A stretch of 33,481 bases of DNA from an uncultured Thermogutta sp. Its GTDB lineage: Bacteria > Planctomycetota > Planctomycetia > Pirellulales > Thermoguttaceae. The position numbers and the translations under genes were made by a program. Positions 7,099 to 15,536 of this stretch are shown one piece after another (positions within the stretch are counted from its first letter, which is position 1; each line of letters opens with the position of its first letter). Under the pieces are notes generated by a model. That model searched no databases. It saw nothing but the letters and a program-made list of their open reading frames with translations, and was not told the origin of the DNA. Location: assembly GCA_937128505.1 (NCBI GenBank), contig CAKZMM010000029.1:1-33481 (forward strand). The letters are read 5' to 3'.

Positions 7099-9921
7099 GT
7101 GGCCATTATTCGCTTCTTAAGAAAAATCGTTTTTTCCAAGATCACGATCTTTTTGGTGATCATCCTACTGATCTTCGGGGGATTCGCTGCGTTTGGGTTG
7201 CGGCGTTTTGCCGCTACCGCGGGCAGCACGAACATGATCACCCATGTGGTACAACGCGGAGATTTTGTTTTTGATGTCACCGAAAATGGCAACGTCGAAA
7301 GTGCCCGAAATGTAGAAATTATTTCCAAGGTCCGGTCCATGAGTGGTAGCGGGACGGTCATTCTGGAGATTGTTCCCGAGGGAACGATCATCCGGCCTGA
7401 GGACTGCATCCCGGAAGATGCGTTCGTGCCCTTGGAGCTGATCAAGCAGTTGGAGGAATATCACCGCCAACACGGCATCAAATTGGCGGATTACAATACC
7501 GAGCGTGACCCGCGGAAACGGGAGGATTTGCCCCGGGGGCCCGTGGCCCCTTCAACGGCACCTCCAGAGCGGGAAAAGCCGGCTGCTCCGGAGCGCCCAT
7601 TAGCAGCCGCCTCGCCGTCCTTCCCCGGGGCGGCGGTTCCCACTCAACTGGCGATGGCAGCCCCGGGTGCAACCGCAGGGCCGGCAGTGGCAAGCAACGG
7701 TGATGGGGGCCAATCTTCCAATCATGCGGATTCCGCTGGATCCGTTTCCCCCAGCACGCAACCAGCCGCACGCGGCGGCGATCCCCCTGCAACTCCCCAG
7801 CAATCCGCCGGTAGAGTGCAGGGTTCGGATCTCAGTGTGCCTTCGGGTGGAGCGGTTCAACAAACGGTAGCTGTTGAAAAGGAGGACGATCGTTCCGCCG
7901 GGGCGCGTGCAAGGGGCGGAATGGGGCCGGCCTTGCAGGCAAGCCAATCGCAGGATCCGCACCGGATCAACCCCGCGTTACCGACGCCCCCCCAGGCGGC
8001 AGCTCCTGGACCGAGCCCGAGCAATGATGGGAATTCGGGTAGTTTGCCGGCGGGCGGTGCTCCCTCGCTCGGCGGGAGGCCTCCTTTAGCTCGATCTCCC
8101 GCGATAGCGCCGGTCCAAGCTTTCGAGGCACCGCGAGGTTTGGCGGCTGATGAGGCTTCATCGAACGGAGCGAATTATGCGCGATCGCCCGGGGCGGTGC
8201 TGCCGGTTGTCAATTCCGCCGCAAAAGCTCCGCCGCCCCGAGATCTTTCAGGGATTTTACCGGAAGTGCCAGCCCTTTCCGCGGGAAAACGGGTCCTTAC
8301 CTTTGAAGATGTGCGGGACAAAATGGTTTTGGTCCGGCTCGATAGTGCGTCGCTTGAAAATCAGCGGACCCAGCAGCAAATCACTTGCGAGAATAGCCGG
8401 GCTTCGGTCGTGCAAGCCTTGAGCAACTACGAGGCCGCGCTCATTTCACTTCAAGAGTACCTCGAGGGAACTTATCGGCAGCAGTCGCAGGATCTGCTTT
8501 ATCAAGAACTCATGGCCGAGGAAAACTTGGCTCGTGCCCAACAATATCTCGACTATAGCAAAGAGTTATACGCTAAGGGTTATATCTCCGAGCGCGAGCT
8601 CCAAGCAAACGAATTCGACGTTCAGAAAAAAAGGGTCGAGCTGGATAACATCAAGGCTAAGCGGCGGGTACTGGATCAGTACACCCGGGAAAAGATGGTG
8701 ACACAACTTCAGGCGGATATCGAATCTGCCCGGGCCCGCCTTGAAGCTGCTCGAAAAAACTACCTGTTAGACATGCAAAAACTCCAAGAAATCGAGCAAC
8801 AGATCGCAAACTGCACGATCTTCGCCTCTCGGCCGGGACAAGTCGTCTACGCTAACGAACGCGACTATCGTGGAGGCAACACCATCGTGATTGAACCGGG
8901 CACGGTGATCCGAGAACGCCAAGTGATCATCCGGCTGCCCGATCCTTCTCAAATGCAGGTTGTTGCGCGGATCAACGAGGGCCGGGTGAGCCTTGTACAG
9001 CCGGGGATGCAGGCCCGGATTGTCCTCGACGCCTTTGTCAACCAAGAGCTGCTGGGTTCGGTGCAAGAAGTGAGCGAGTACCCGGCACCAACCTCATTCT
9101 GGGCTTCGAACATCAAGGAGTATGAAGCGAAGATTCGCATTGAAAATCCGCCGGAAGGACTTCGCCCGGGCTTTACGGCGCAGGTGAAGATCCGGGTGGC
9201 CGAGCAGGCGAACGTCTTGCAGGTTCCCATTCAGTCCGTACTGGAACATGGGGGTAAACATTATCTCATTCTCGTGCGAGGTGAGCAGCTTGAGGCTCGT
9301 GAGGTCAAACTGAGCCGCACCAACGAGAAATTTGTGATCGTCGAATCCGGCCTCGGAGAGGGGGATGTTGTCGTGGTCAATGCTCGCGAATTCCGCGACC
9401 GGGTCAATTTGCCAAAACTGCCGACCCAATCGGCAGAGCTTTTGTCGGAAGCCGGCGCGGAGCAGGCCCCAGGTGACTCCGCCACCGTCGGAGCACAAGC
9501 TGGCCAACCGACACGGGCGGTATCTGGGCCGGGAGCTACGGACACCAGCGGTGCGGACAGCCCACGCCGTGGCCCACCGGGAATGCCGCCGTTTGGTCCG
9601 CCTCGATCGGAAGGCGCTCCTGGTCCCGGAGCTCCGCCCTCGGATCAGCAGGCTGGCGGCCCACCGGGTGGAGAACCGCGGGGCGGTAGGCCCGATCCGG
9701 CTCAATTCTTCCAACGCCTCGACCGCAACGGCGACGGAAAGTTGGAGAGGGACGAAGTCTCCGGCCCACTACAAGCCGCCTTCAGCATGGTGGATACGAA
9801 CGGTGACGGGCAGATCGACCAAGCCGAGTTCATGGCCGGTGCCCGGCAATTTGCGCCGCGGGGGCCGCGTCCACCTTCCAGAGACGCCTCTCCATCGCAG
9901 CCGGGAGGTGGTGCCCCATGA
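7099..9921 (+). CDS. HlyD/MacA-type periplasmic adaptor with large insertion and C-terminal EF-hands
   Basis: A 940-residue membrane fusion protein, about twice the usual length. It starts at GTG with GGGAG eight bases upstream. Order: TM anchor (about 12-33); first half of a lipoyl/barrel-sandwich domain ending in the hammerhead ILEIVPEGTIIRPED (88-102); an insertion of about 300 residues (103-407), mostly Pro/Ala/Gly/Ser-rich; the second lipoyl half MVLVRLDSASLENQ (409-422); a coiled-coil hairpin (about 425-585); a beta-barrel and membrane-proximal domain (about 600-780); a Pro/Gly-rich linker; two EF-hand loops with DxNxDG at 875-880 and 899-904. It should link the inner-membrane ABC permease encoded just downstream to an outer-membrane channel. 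No outer-membrane TolC gene is present here. The EF-hands suggest calcium binding. The stop overlaps the next start (ATGA at 9918), so the genes are translationally coupled. Confidence 0.85.
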   Translation: MAIIRFLRKIVFSKITIFLVIILLIFGGFAAFGLRRFAATAGSTNMITHVVQRGDFVFDVTENGNVESARNVEIISKVRSMSGSGTVILEIVPEGTIIRPEDCIPEDAFVPLELIKQLEEYHRQHGIKLADYNTERDPRKREDLPRGPVAPSTAPPEREKPAAPERPLAAASPSFPGAAVPTQLAMAAPGATAGPAVASNGDGGQSSNHADSAGSVSPSTQPAARGGDPPATPQQSAGRVQGSDLSVPSGGAVQQTVAVEKEDDRSAGARARGGMGPALQASQSQDPHRINPALPTPPQAAAPGPSPSNDGNSGSLPAGGAPSLGGRPPLARSPAIAPVQAFEAPRGLAADEASSNGANYARSPGAVLPVVNSAAKAPPPRDLSGILPEVPALSAGKRVLTFEDVRDKMVLVRLDSASLENQRTQQQITCENSRASVVQALSNYEAALISLQEYLEGTYRQQSQDLLYQELMAEENLARAQQYLDYSKELYAKGYISERELQANEFDVQKKRVELDNIKAKRRVLDQYTREKMVTQLQADIESARARLEAARKNYLLDMQKLQEIEQQIANCTIFASRPGQVVYANERDYRGGNTIVIEPGTVIRERQVIIRLPDPSQMQVVARINEGRVSLVQPGMQARIVLDAFVNQELLGSVQEVSEYPAPTSFWASNIKEYEAKIRIENPPEGLRPGFTAQVKIRVAEQANVLQVPIQSVLEHGGKHYLILVRGEQLEAREVKLSRTNEKFVIVESGLGEGDVVVVNAREFRDRVNLPKLPTQSAELLSEAGAEQAPGDSATVGAQAGQPTRAVSGPGATDTSGADSPRRGPPGMPPFGPPRSEGAPGPGAPPSDQQAGGPPGGEPRGGRPDPAQFFQRLDRNGDGKLERDEVSGPLQAAFSMVDTNGDGQIDQAEFMAGARQFAPRGPRPPSRDASPSQPGGGAP

Positions 9922-10634
9922 AATTGGCTGCCAGCGTGCGAAACTTGGTTAAGGATTATCCGCTGGGTGGGGAGATCGTCCGTGCGCTCCGCGGTGTGAG
10001 CTTCGATTTGCCCGAGGGCGATTACGTGGCGATCATGGGGCCCTCCGGCTCCGGCAAAAGCACACTGCTTAATTTGCTTGGGTGTTTGGACCGGCCCACG
10101 TCAGGCTCGATCATCCTCGGCGACGATGATGTCAGCAAGTTGAGTGATGACGAGCTTTCGGAAATTCGGGCTTCGCGGATCGGCTTCGTGTTTCAATCGT
10201 ATAACTTGATTCCGCAACTGACCGTTTTGGAGAATATCGAGGTACCGCTATTTTATCAGGGGCGACTGTCGGCCGCGGGTCGTCGGCGTTGTCGTCAACT
10301 GGCGGAGCTAGTCGGCTTGGGGGATCGGCTGAACCATCGCCCGTTTCAGCTTTCCGGAGGACAACAACAGCGGGTGGCGATCGCCCGAAGTTTGGTCAAT
10401 GACCCGGTATTCATCTTGGCTGACGAGCCGACCGGGAACCTCGACTCGGCCACCGCGGAAGAGATCCTCACGTTGTTGGAGCAACTGAACGCCTCGGGAA
10501 AAACGTTGATCATGGTGACGCATGAGGCGGATGTGGCAGCCCGGTGCCGACGGGTGATTCGGCTCCGCGATGGTCGAATTGAAAGCGATCGGCTTCAGGC
10601 GCCCTCGCGTACCGTGGCTGCGGCGGTGTTCTGA
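9918..10634 (+). CDS. ABC transporter ATP-binding protein, MacB/LolD type
   Basis: A 238-residue ATPase of the lipoprotein/macrolide-export subfamily. Walker A is GPSGSGKST (41-49), the Q-loop is in GFVFQSYNLIPQ, the signature is LSGGQQQRVAIARS, Walker B with catalytic Glu is ILADEPTGNLDS, and the H-loop His is in MVTHEAD. The length and the FQSYNLIPQLTVLENIEVPL stretch are typical for this subfamily. A strong GGAGGT ribosome site at 9904-9909 precedes the ATG, which overlaps the stop of the adaptor gene by 4 bases. It supplies mechanical energy to the permease encoded from 10807 for extrusion of a periplasmic substrate such as a peptide, lipid or drug; the substrate is unknown. Confidence 0.93.
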   Translation: MKLAASVRNLVKDYPLGGEIVRALRGVSFDLPEGDYVAIMGPSGSGKSTLLNLLGCLDRPTSGSIILGDDDVSKLSDDELSEIRASRIGFVFQSYNLIPQLTVLENIEVPLFYQGRLSAAGRRRCRQLAELVGLGDRLNHRPFQLSGGQQQRVAIARSLVNDPVFILADEPTGNLDSATAEEILTLLEQLNASGKTLIMVTHEADVAARCRRVIRLRDGRIESDRLQAPSRTVAAAVF

Positions 10635-10806
10635 TTTTCCAGATCGGTCACTTTTTTTCGGATTGCTTACGCTTATTTCGTGGATTGCAGGGCTCAAATT
10701 AAGCCCAAGGCATTGGTGAGTTTTAACGAACTTTGCTGCTTTGCCGAGCCCTCAGCACGAGCGCTTCGTTCTCGTAGGTCAAGGCAAAAGGGTCCCGACG
10801 GTTGCA

Positions 10807-12132
10807 ATGAGTTTCATTTGGTTTCGAACTTGGCAGCTAGGGGTTAAGAGCCTTTTGCTCCACCCCTTGCGCTCGGCGCTAACGATCCTGGGTATTTTCA
10901 TAGGGGTCGCCAGCGTCATTTGGCTCTTGGCGATTGGCGAAGGAATTAGTCGAAAGGCTCAGGAACAGATCGAGCAATTGGGGGCCAACAACATCATCAT
11001 TCGCTCGATCAAGCCGCCCAGCGAGGTGACCGATCGCACCACCGGGATTGTTCCCTACGGACTTACCCGGGATGATTACGAACGGTTAACCGAGACAATT
11101 CCCACGATTGCCCGGGCCATTCCTATCCGGGAATTGCGACGGCGTTTTACTTACGGGGATCGGCTTGTCGATGGGCGCTTGGTGGGTTGCACCCCGGAAT
11201 ATGCCGAGGTCACCAAGCTGGAAGTGGATCGGGGCCACTTTATCACCCATGCCGAAGTGGCGAACAAGCAGAATCATTGCGTGCTGGCTGCCGAGGTGGC
11301 CGAGCGGCTCTTCCCCCTTCAAGATCCGATCGGGCGTTCGATCCGTATCGAGAATCATTATTACGTCGTGGTGGGGGTTATGAAGCCCCGCATGCCCACC
11401 GCCGGGGTGGGCGGCTCGCTGGCCGCCCAAGAATTTAGCAATGATGTGTATATTCCGATTACCACGTTATGGAGTCGCATCGGGGATATCGTTATCACCC
11501 GACGTGCGGGCTCTTTCGAAGGGGAATACCTCGAGCTGAGCCAGATTACTCTTTCCATCGACAAAATCTCCAATGTCTTGGCCACGGCAGAGACCATCAA
11601 GGATACTCTGGCCCGCTATCATCGCATGGAGGACTATGGGGTCACGGTACCTTTGGAGCTTTTGGAACAAGCCCGGATTACCCGATTGATGTTCATGGTT
11701 TTCATGGGGTTGATTGCGGCAGTCTCGCTGGTGGTGGGGGGCATCGGCATCATGAACATCATGTTGGCCACGGTTACCGAACGTACCCGCGAAATCGGTA
11801 TCCGCCGTGCTTTGGGCGCGAAACGCCGCGATATTGTGCGACAGTTTTTGATCGAAACCGTCTCCCTTTCTGTGCTCGGGGGTGTGGCTGGGATCCTTGG
11901 GGGGTTGACCTGCCCCGTGGTGCTCATGTGGCTTCAGGCCCGATTGATGGATTTGATACCAAGCCTTATGCGGCAATTGCCCGAGGTTGTCCGGGCCGTG
12001 CAACCCGTGATTGTCCCCGGGTCAATCCCCCTGGCATTTGGGATCTCGGTGGTCATCGGTGTCATCTTCGGCCTGTATCCTGCAACCCGTGCTGCCGCCA
12101 TGGATCCGATCGAAGCGCTCCGTCATGAATAG
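10807..12132 (+). CDS. FtsX-like ABC permease, MacB type
   Basis: A 441-residue permease if read from the ATG at 10807. An in-frame TTG at 10741 would add 22 residues without hydrophobic character or a ribosome site, so I prefer the ATG. The first membrane segment with its amphipathic lead (WQLGVKSLLLHPLRSALTILGIFIGVASVIWLLAIGEG) is followed by the periplasmic MacB core domain (about 40-270). Then comes the FtsX domain with three more membrane segments and the typical cytoplasmic loop TERTREIGIRRALGAKRRDI. The C-terminus ends PIEALRHE, as in MacB. It forms the inner-membrane channel of the tripartite system with the adaptor and ATPase. In MacB the ATPase is fused; here it is separate, as in LolCDE-like or planctomycete versions. 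Confidence 0.9.
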   Translation: MSFIWFRTWQLGVKSLLLHPLRSALTILGIFIGVASVIWLLAIGEGISRKAQEQIEQLGANNIIIRSIKPPSEVTDRTTGIVPYGLTRDDYERLTETIPTIARAIPIRELRRRFTYGDRLVDGRLVGCTPEYAEVTKLEVDRGHFITHAEVANKQNHCVLAAEVAERLFPLQDPIGRSIRIENHYYVVVGVMKPRMPTAGVGGSLAAQEFSNDVYIPITTLWSRIGDIVITRRAGSFEGEYLELSQITLSIDKISNVLATAETIKDTLARYHRMEDYGVTVPLELLEQARITRLMFMVFMGLIAAVSLVVGGIGIMNIMLATVTERTREIGIRRALGAKRRDIVRQFLIETVSLSVLGGVAGILGGLTCPVVLMWLQARLMDLIPSLMRQLPEVVRAVQPVIVPGSIPLAFGISVVIGVIFGLYPATRAAAMDPIEALRHE

Positions 12133-12513
12133 AACCGGGCCATCAGAACTGGGGCAGGATGCGGCGCTAGGGCCCGCCACCTAGCCGCGGCTTGAAGAAT
12201 CAAACTTGCGGGGCTACTTTGCTTCTCGTTAAGCGATCCGCCGCGAAATGGTTTCCCGGGCATGACAAGCGCTACGGTAAGACGGGTGATGAGAGCGCGC
12301 CACACCGATTTCAATGATGAAGCGGAGGATGAGGCGAATTCGCTTCGAGGGAGGAAAGATGCTGCAAACGCTTGGGCGGGTGATCATGCGGGCAGGTGAG
12401 AAGCGGACCTCCTTCAACAACCGGCCGTATGCGGCCAACTTTTCACGCGGTGCACCCGACCTGCCGTCACCTATCGTTGCGCGCGAGATAAATTCGCTTT
12501 CCACTTCCCCGCT
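12133..12513. other. Spacer between convergent operons
   Basis: This 381-bp stretch separates the convergent permease and aminotransferase genes. I see no gene. It includes the perfect 10-bp palindrome GCGAATTCGC near 12337-12346 and an inverted repeat GGCCG-TATG-CGGCC at 12423-12436. Neither has the T-run expected of an intrinsic terminator. Confidence 0.45.
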
Positions 12514-13764
12514 TTAGCCAACAGCTTGGGCTTTCGGAACCGGAAGTGGTCTAAGCCGACCTTGTTCGAGGACCACCCGAGCCATTTGGCGGACTGCTCG
12601 CTCGGGCATCTCCGGATAAAGCGGCAGGCACACCAATGCATCCATTAGCCGACGCACCTCGTCGAGCTTCAGGTCCGAACGATCCGCCGGCGGGTCAATG
12701 ACGGCCAAGCTATGAGTGCGTGCAGCATCGAAGCCTGCCTGCTGGAGGCATTGCGTCAATTCCCCCGGACAATCCGCGAGGATCGGGAAAACCCAATGGG
12801 TGCGAGCTCCTGCTTGCCGTCCCGGGCAAAAGACCCGATCACCAAAAAGCTTGAGCAAAAGTTCCCCTTTGGCCGCCCGATCGGCAAGTCTTGCCTGATT
12901 AAACTGCTTCAGCCTGCGGTATAACATCGCCAGAAGCGGAGTGCATGGTTGATGGCGGATCCGCTCCAACCAATCAGTGCCCGGAAAGCCCCGCACCGCA
13001 TTATGAATAATTCGGTCGTAATCGAACCCCCCCAGGCGGCAACCCTGAACGAAAAGCCCAAAAGGCAGCGGGCGACAAATCCCCGTCATGAAGGCGTACT
13101 TCAGCAGCGTCCACAGATAGCGTCGCCGGCTTTGCACCGGTTGAGCACTTTGCAACTCGCGCATCCGAGCCAATAGCGCCGGATTTCGAACCGTGAACAA
13201 CGCGCCGCCGAGCGCCGTCGCCGTCTTGATCGAGCCGAAACTGAACATGCTCACATCGGCCTGTGGGTGCCCCACAAAATCCAGACCGGCGAATGCCTGG
13301 GCACAGTCCTCGACCAAAAGCAGCTTATGATCGGCGGCAAATTGGCCCACAGCTTCCATGGGAATCCGCCCGCCGAAAAGATGGGCCACCACGAAGGCTC
13401 GAGTGTTCGAGCCCACAAGCCGGGCGGCTTGATCGAGGTTCGGCCCCAAGGTTTCTAAATCGACATCCACCGGTACGGGGATTAGCCCGTGGACCCGCAT
13501 GATTGCCGCCATGTGCGGAATATTGAGGGCCGTAATCAGTACCTCGCTTCCCGGGGGAAGTGCCAAGGATTGCCACAAAAGATCGAAGCCGCTGCGAACG
13601 GACAGACAAGCCAAGGCTTCGCCCGAGGCGGACCAAAGCCGCTCGAGGCGGTCGCGCGCCGCTTTTGCATCCATCGGACGCACCGAGTACGTGATCCCCG
13701 CCAGAATGTCACGCAGCCGGATGTCGAAGCGTTTTCGGGGCCACATGCTCAAGTCATTCCGCAT
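12514..13764 (-). CDS. DegT/DnrJ/EryC1/StrS family PLP-dependent aminotransferase-like protein
   Basis: A 416-residue fold-type I PLP enzyme on the minus strand. The N-terminal cofactor-binding part has SGFDLLWQSLALPPGSEVLI, the conserved AHLFGG (127-132), VEDCAQAF with the PLP-nitrogen-binding Asp153, and FSFGSIKTATALGGAL with the Schiff-base Lys180. Family members usually aminate keto-sugars for surface polysaccharide or antibiotic sugars; some are dehydratases. The usual His after the Lys (K-H dehydratase switch) does not apply because Lys is kept, so aminotransferase chemistry is expected. After 190 the sequence is less typical, with an Arg-rich amphipathic stretch (RRRYLWTLLKYAFMTGICRPLPFG) that could touch a membrane. 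No sugar-biosynthesis genes adjoin it, apart from the GT-C transferase 7 kb away. An alternative start is Met7 (13746). Confidence 0.85.
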   Translation of the reverse strand: MRNDLSMWPRKRFDIRLRDILAGITYSVRPMDAKAARDRLERLWSASGEALACLSVRSGFDLLWQSLALPPGSEVLITALNIPHMAAIMRVHGLIPVPVDVDLETLGPNLDQAARLVGSNTRAFVVAHLFGGRIPMEAVGQFAADHKLLLVEDCAQAFAGLDFVGHPQADVSMFSFGSIKTATALGGALFTVRNPALLARMRELQSAQPVQSRRRYLWTLLKYAFMTGICRPLPFGLFVQGCRLGGFDYDRIIHNAVRGFPGTDWLERIRHQPCTPLLAMLYRRLKQFNQARLADRAAKGELLLKLFGDRVFCPGRQAGARTHWVFPILADCPGELTQCLQQAGFDAARTHSLAVIDPPADRSDLKLDEVRRLMDALVCLPLYPEMPERAVRQMARVVLEQGRLRPLPVPKAQAVG

Positions 13765-14097
13765 CTTGCTATCAAAAAGGGTGGACCACTACCGACTAAC
13801 GCCGCGCGAACCCTCAAAGCGAAATTGGATCGACAAGATCTGCCCGCTTGCCTCCTCATTACTTGTCGTTTTTGAACTAAAGTTGACTTCCGCTGGTGTG
13901 TCCCTGCCTTAGAACAACTCCCTGGCTCCAGGAGCTCACCCGACTGTCTGCGACATTTTAGAGCCTCAAAAGGACACTTGCGATTCTCAAAAGATCGTCA
14001 CAAAAGTACGTTAGTTCTAGGGCAATTACCGCATTGCTCGCTTCGTTATTCGTACGCTTCCGCGAAGTTTTTCGTACGCTTGCGCAACCCTATTTCT

Positions 14098-14124
14098 GGG
14101 GAATATCCTCCGGAGATAATCCCC
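14098..14124. repeat. Inverted repeat (10-bp arms, one mismatch)
   Basis: GGGGAATATC (14098-14107) and GATAATCCCC (14115-14124) can pair at 9 of 10 positions around the 7-base loop CTCCGGA. A further GAATATCCCC copy follows at about 14139. There is no T-run after it, so a terminator role is doubtful. Confidence 0.7.
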
Positions 14125-14180
14125 GGGACATCGCGGCGAATATCCCCCAAAAGTAACACCCGCGAATCGCTTTTCTCCGT

Positions 14181-14228
14181 CCGTGTGATTCTCCAGAAAA
14201 TGATCCGACCGTGTGATTCTCCAGAAAA
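14181..14228. repeat. 20-bp direct repeat, period 28
   Basis: CCGTGTGATTCTCCAGAAAA occurs identically at 14181-14200 and 14209-14228. The 8-bp spacer between the copies reads TGATCCGA. Being exact while the surroundings are diverged, it is a recent duplication or a conserved binding pair. Confidence 0.85.
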
Positions 14229-14545
14229 CGAGAGGTTATTCCTTTCCTTCCGAACTGTGTTTATCAACCCGATTTCTTTCTAAACCCGAAGCCTATTCTG
14301 CTCTTTCTAAACCGATCTTTCTAAACCGAAGATTACCGGGGGAACTCACTGCGAAAAAAGCTTCCGAAAGGTGCCATTAAGCGTTTCCAACGGAGTGCCC
14401 CGACGAAAGTACCTAAGTATTTTGTGCAAATAGGCTTCTGGAATATCTTATGTAAAGAGGCTTCTGATTTTCGTAGCGAAACTCATTAACATGATTCTGA
14501 CCCGGCGCCGCCTCTAACAAAAGTCCCCTAGCGGCAGTTTTCCCG

Positions 14546-14559
14546 GGGAGAATTCTCCC
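14546..14559. repeat. 14-bp perfect palindrome
   Basis: GGGAGAATTCTCCC is perfectly self-complementary. Its size and symmetry would suit a dimeric DNA-binding protein. No gene start lies within several hundred bases on the plus strand. Confidence 0.7.
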
Positions 14560-14985
14560 GAGCGGGCAGACATCACCTATCTTATCATTTCACTTGCTCC
14601 TGTCTTAATTAGTCCTCTTGCTCCCGCCCAAACTCTTCCTGTTTAGTGGGGGATCCTCTCGGGTTTCCTGGGATTCCACAGGTTTGAATGCCGAGAGACA
14701 CGCTCTTTACCGTGCGAAAAAAGCGAAAAAAAGGAGGCAAAAGAAGGAAGCGGGGAGTGCGGCTGCCATTCTTTAGATGGAAAGATCGCTTTTGCTAAAT
14801 GTGAACAATCACCGGCAAAGTCAATGTCTTCCCACCCGTGTATACAAGTTTTAAGAGATACATCACTAAATCGATGACCTACAGGGTTTGTGTTTTTTGC
14901 CGAAATGGTTGGGAAAACTTTTCGAGGGGAAAACGTGCCCCGGATGGTTGCCCCAAAACCGGAGCGCGAACCCGTTGGCCGAACT

Positions 14986-15018
14986 ACGGAAATCCGCAAC
15001 GCGGTGGCGGATTTCCGT
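14986..15018. repeat. Perfect 12-bp inverted repeat (stable hairpin)
   Basis: ACGGAAATCCGC (14986-14997) and GCGGATTTCCGT (15007-15018) are exact reverse complements around a 9-base loop (14998-15006). The hairpin sits in a locally GC-rich island of about 130 bp surrounded by AT-rich DNA, about 520 bp before the Fe-S protein gene at 15537. Neither strand has a T-run after the stem, so it is not an ordinary intrinsic terminator. It could be part of a structured RNA, or a protein-binding site. Confidence 0.8.
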
Positions 15019-15536
15019 TGGGTTGCTGACTCCCGGCAAAAAAGCTGACGAGGAAAAAATCCGTATGTCCTTCTTCAATCAACACTTGTGAAATTTGTCT
15101 CGATTTGAATTAGGCCATAATTACCGGGGCACACACTTTGCTTAATGAGGAAGCAAGCGTGAAAAAACGTTTGTCGGCCGTACATCAGGTTGGCTGCATT
15201 TATTGGGTATCTCATTAGGCATTCGCATAGTCGAAATCGTAAGCCATTAGCGAGTTTGATTATTCGATAACTAGCCTTGGATTATTCGTGAGCTCGCCGG
15301 GCAGCGAATTCCCCTTAAATCGCAAAAAACGATCCCCTTAAATTACCGAAAAACAGATGATTTTCGGCGGGTAAGGTCGCTGATATCCCAGGACTAATCC
15401 AGGACTAATTCAGGCAGAGTGCACCGTATTTCCGGACCATAGTCCCGCCTAAAAGAGCTCCCGTTTAAGTTTACCGATCGATAAGCGATTCGACGGACTT
15501 GTTTTTCAGGCTCTTAGGGTAGCTTGGAGATTTCCC

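Larger units (their letters stand above)
13765..15536. other. 1.8-kb non-coding region with several inverted repeats
   Basis: The longest gene-free stretch in the window. It lies between the divergently transcribed aminotransferase (-) and the Hdr/Etf/Mvh cluster (+). Much of it is AT-rich and stop-rich in all frames. It holds a 20-bp direct repeat (14181-14228), a TTTCTAAACC triplication (about 14276-14331), a 10-bp-arm hairpin (14098-14124), a 14-bp palindrome (14546-14559) and a 12-bp perfect hairpin inside a GC-rich island (about 14930-15060). No tRNA or known riboswitch was recognised. It may hold a small RNA gene and the promoter region of the hydrogenase cluster. Confidence 0.5.

Noticed and set aside
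6399-7445. Long minus-strand frame of 348 codons before and over the adaptor gene start
   Set aside because: It overlaps the well-supported adaptor gene by 347 bases, has no family motif and gives a composition typical of antisense GC-rich DNA.
14986-15018. Rho-independent terminator
   Set aside because: The stem is strong but no T-run follows on either strand.
14643-15091. Small overlapping frames on both strands around the 12-bp hairpin
   Set aside because: Frames on both strands are equally open because of the inverted repeat; none has a ribosome site or family likeness.
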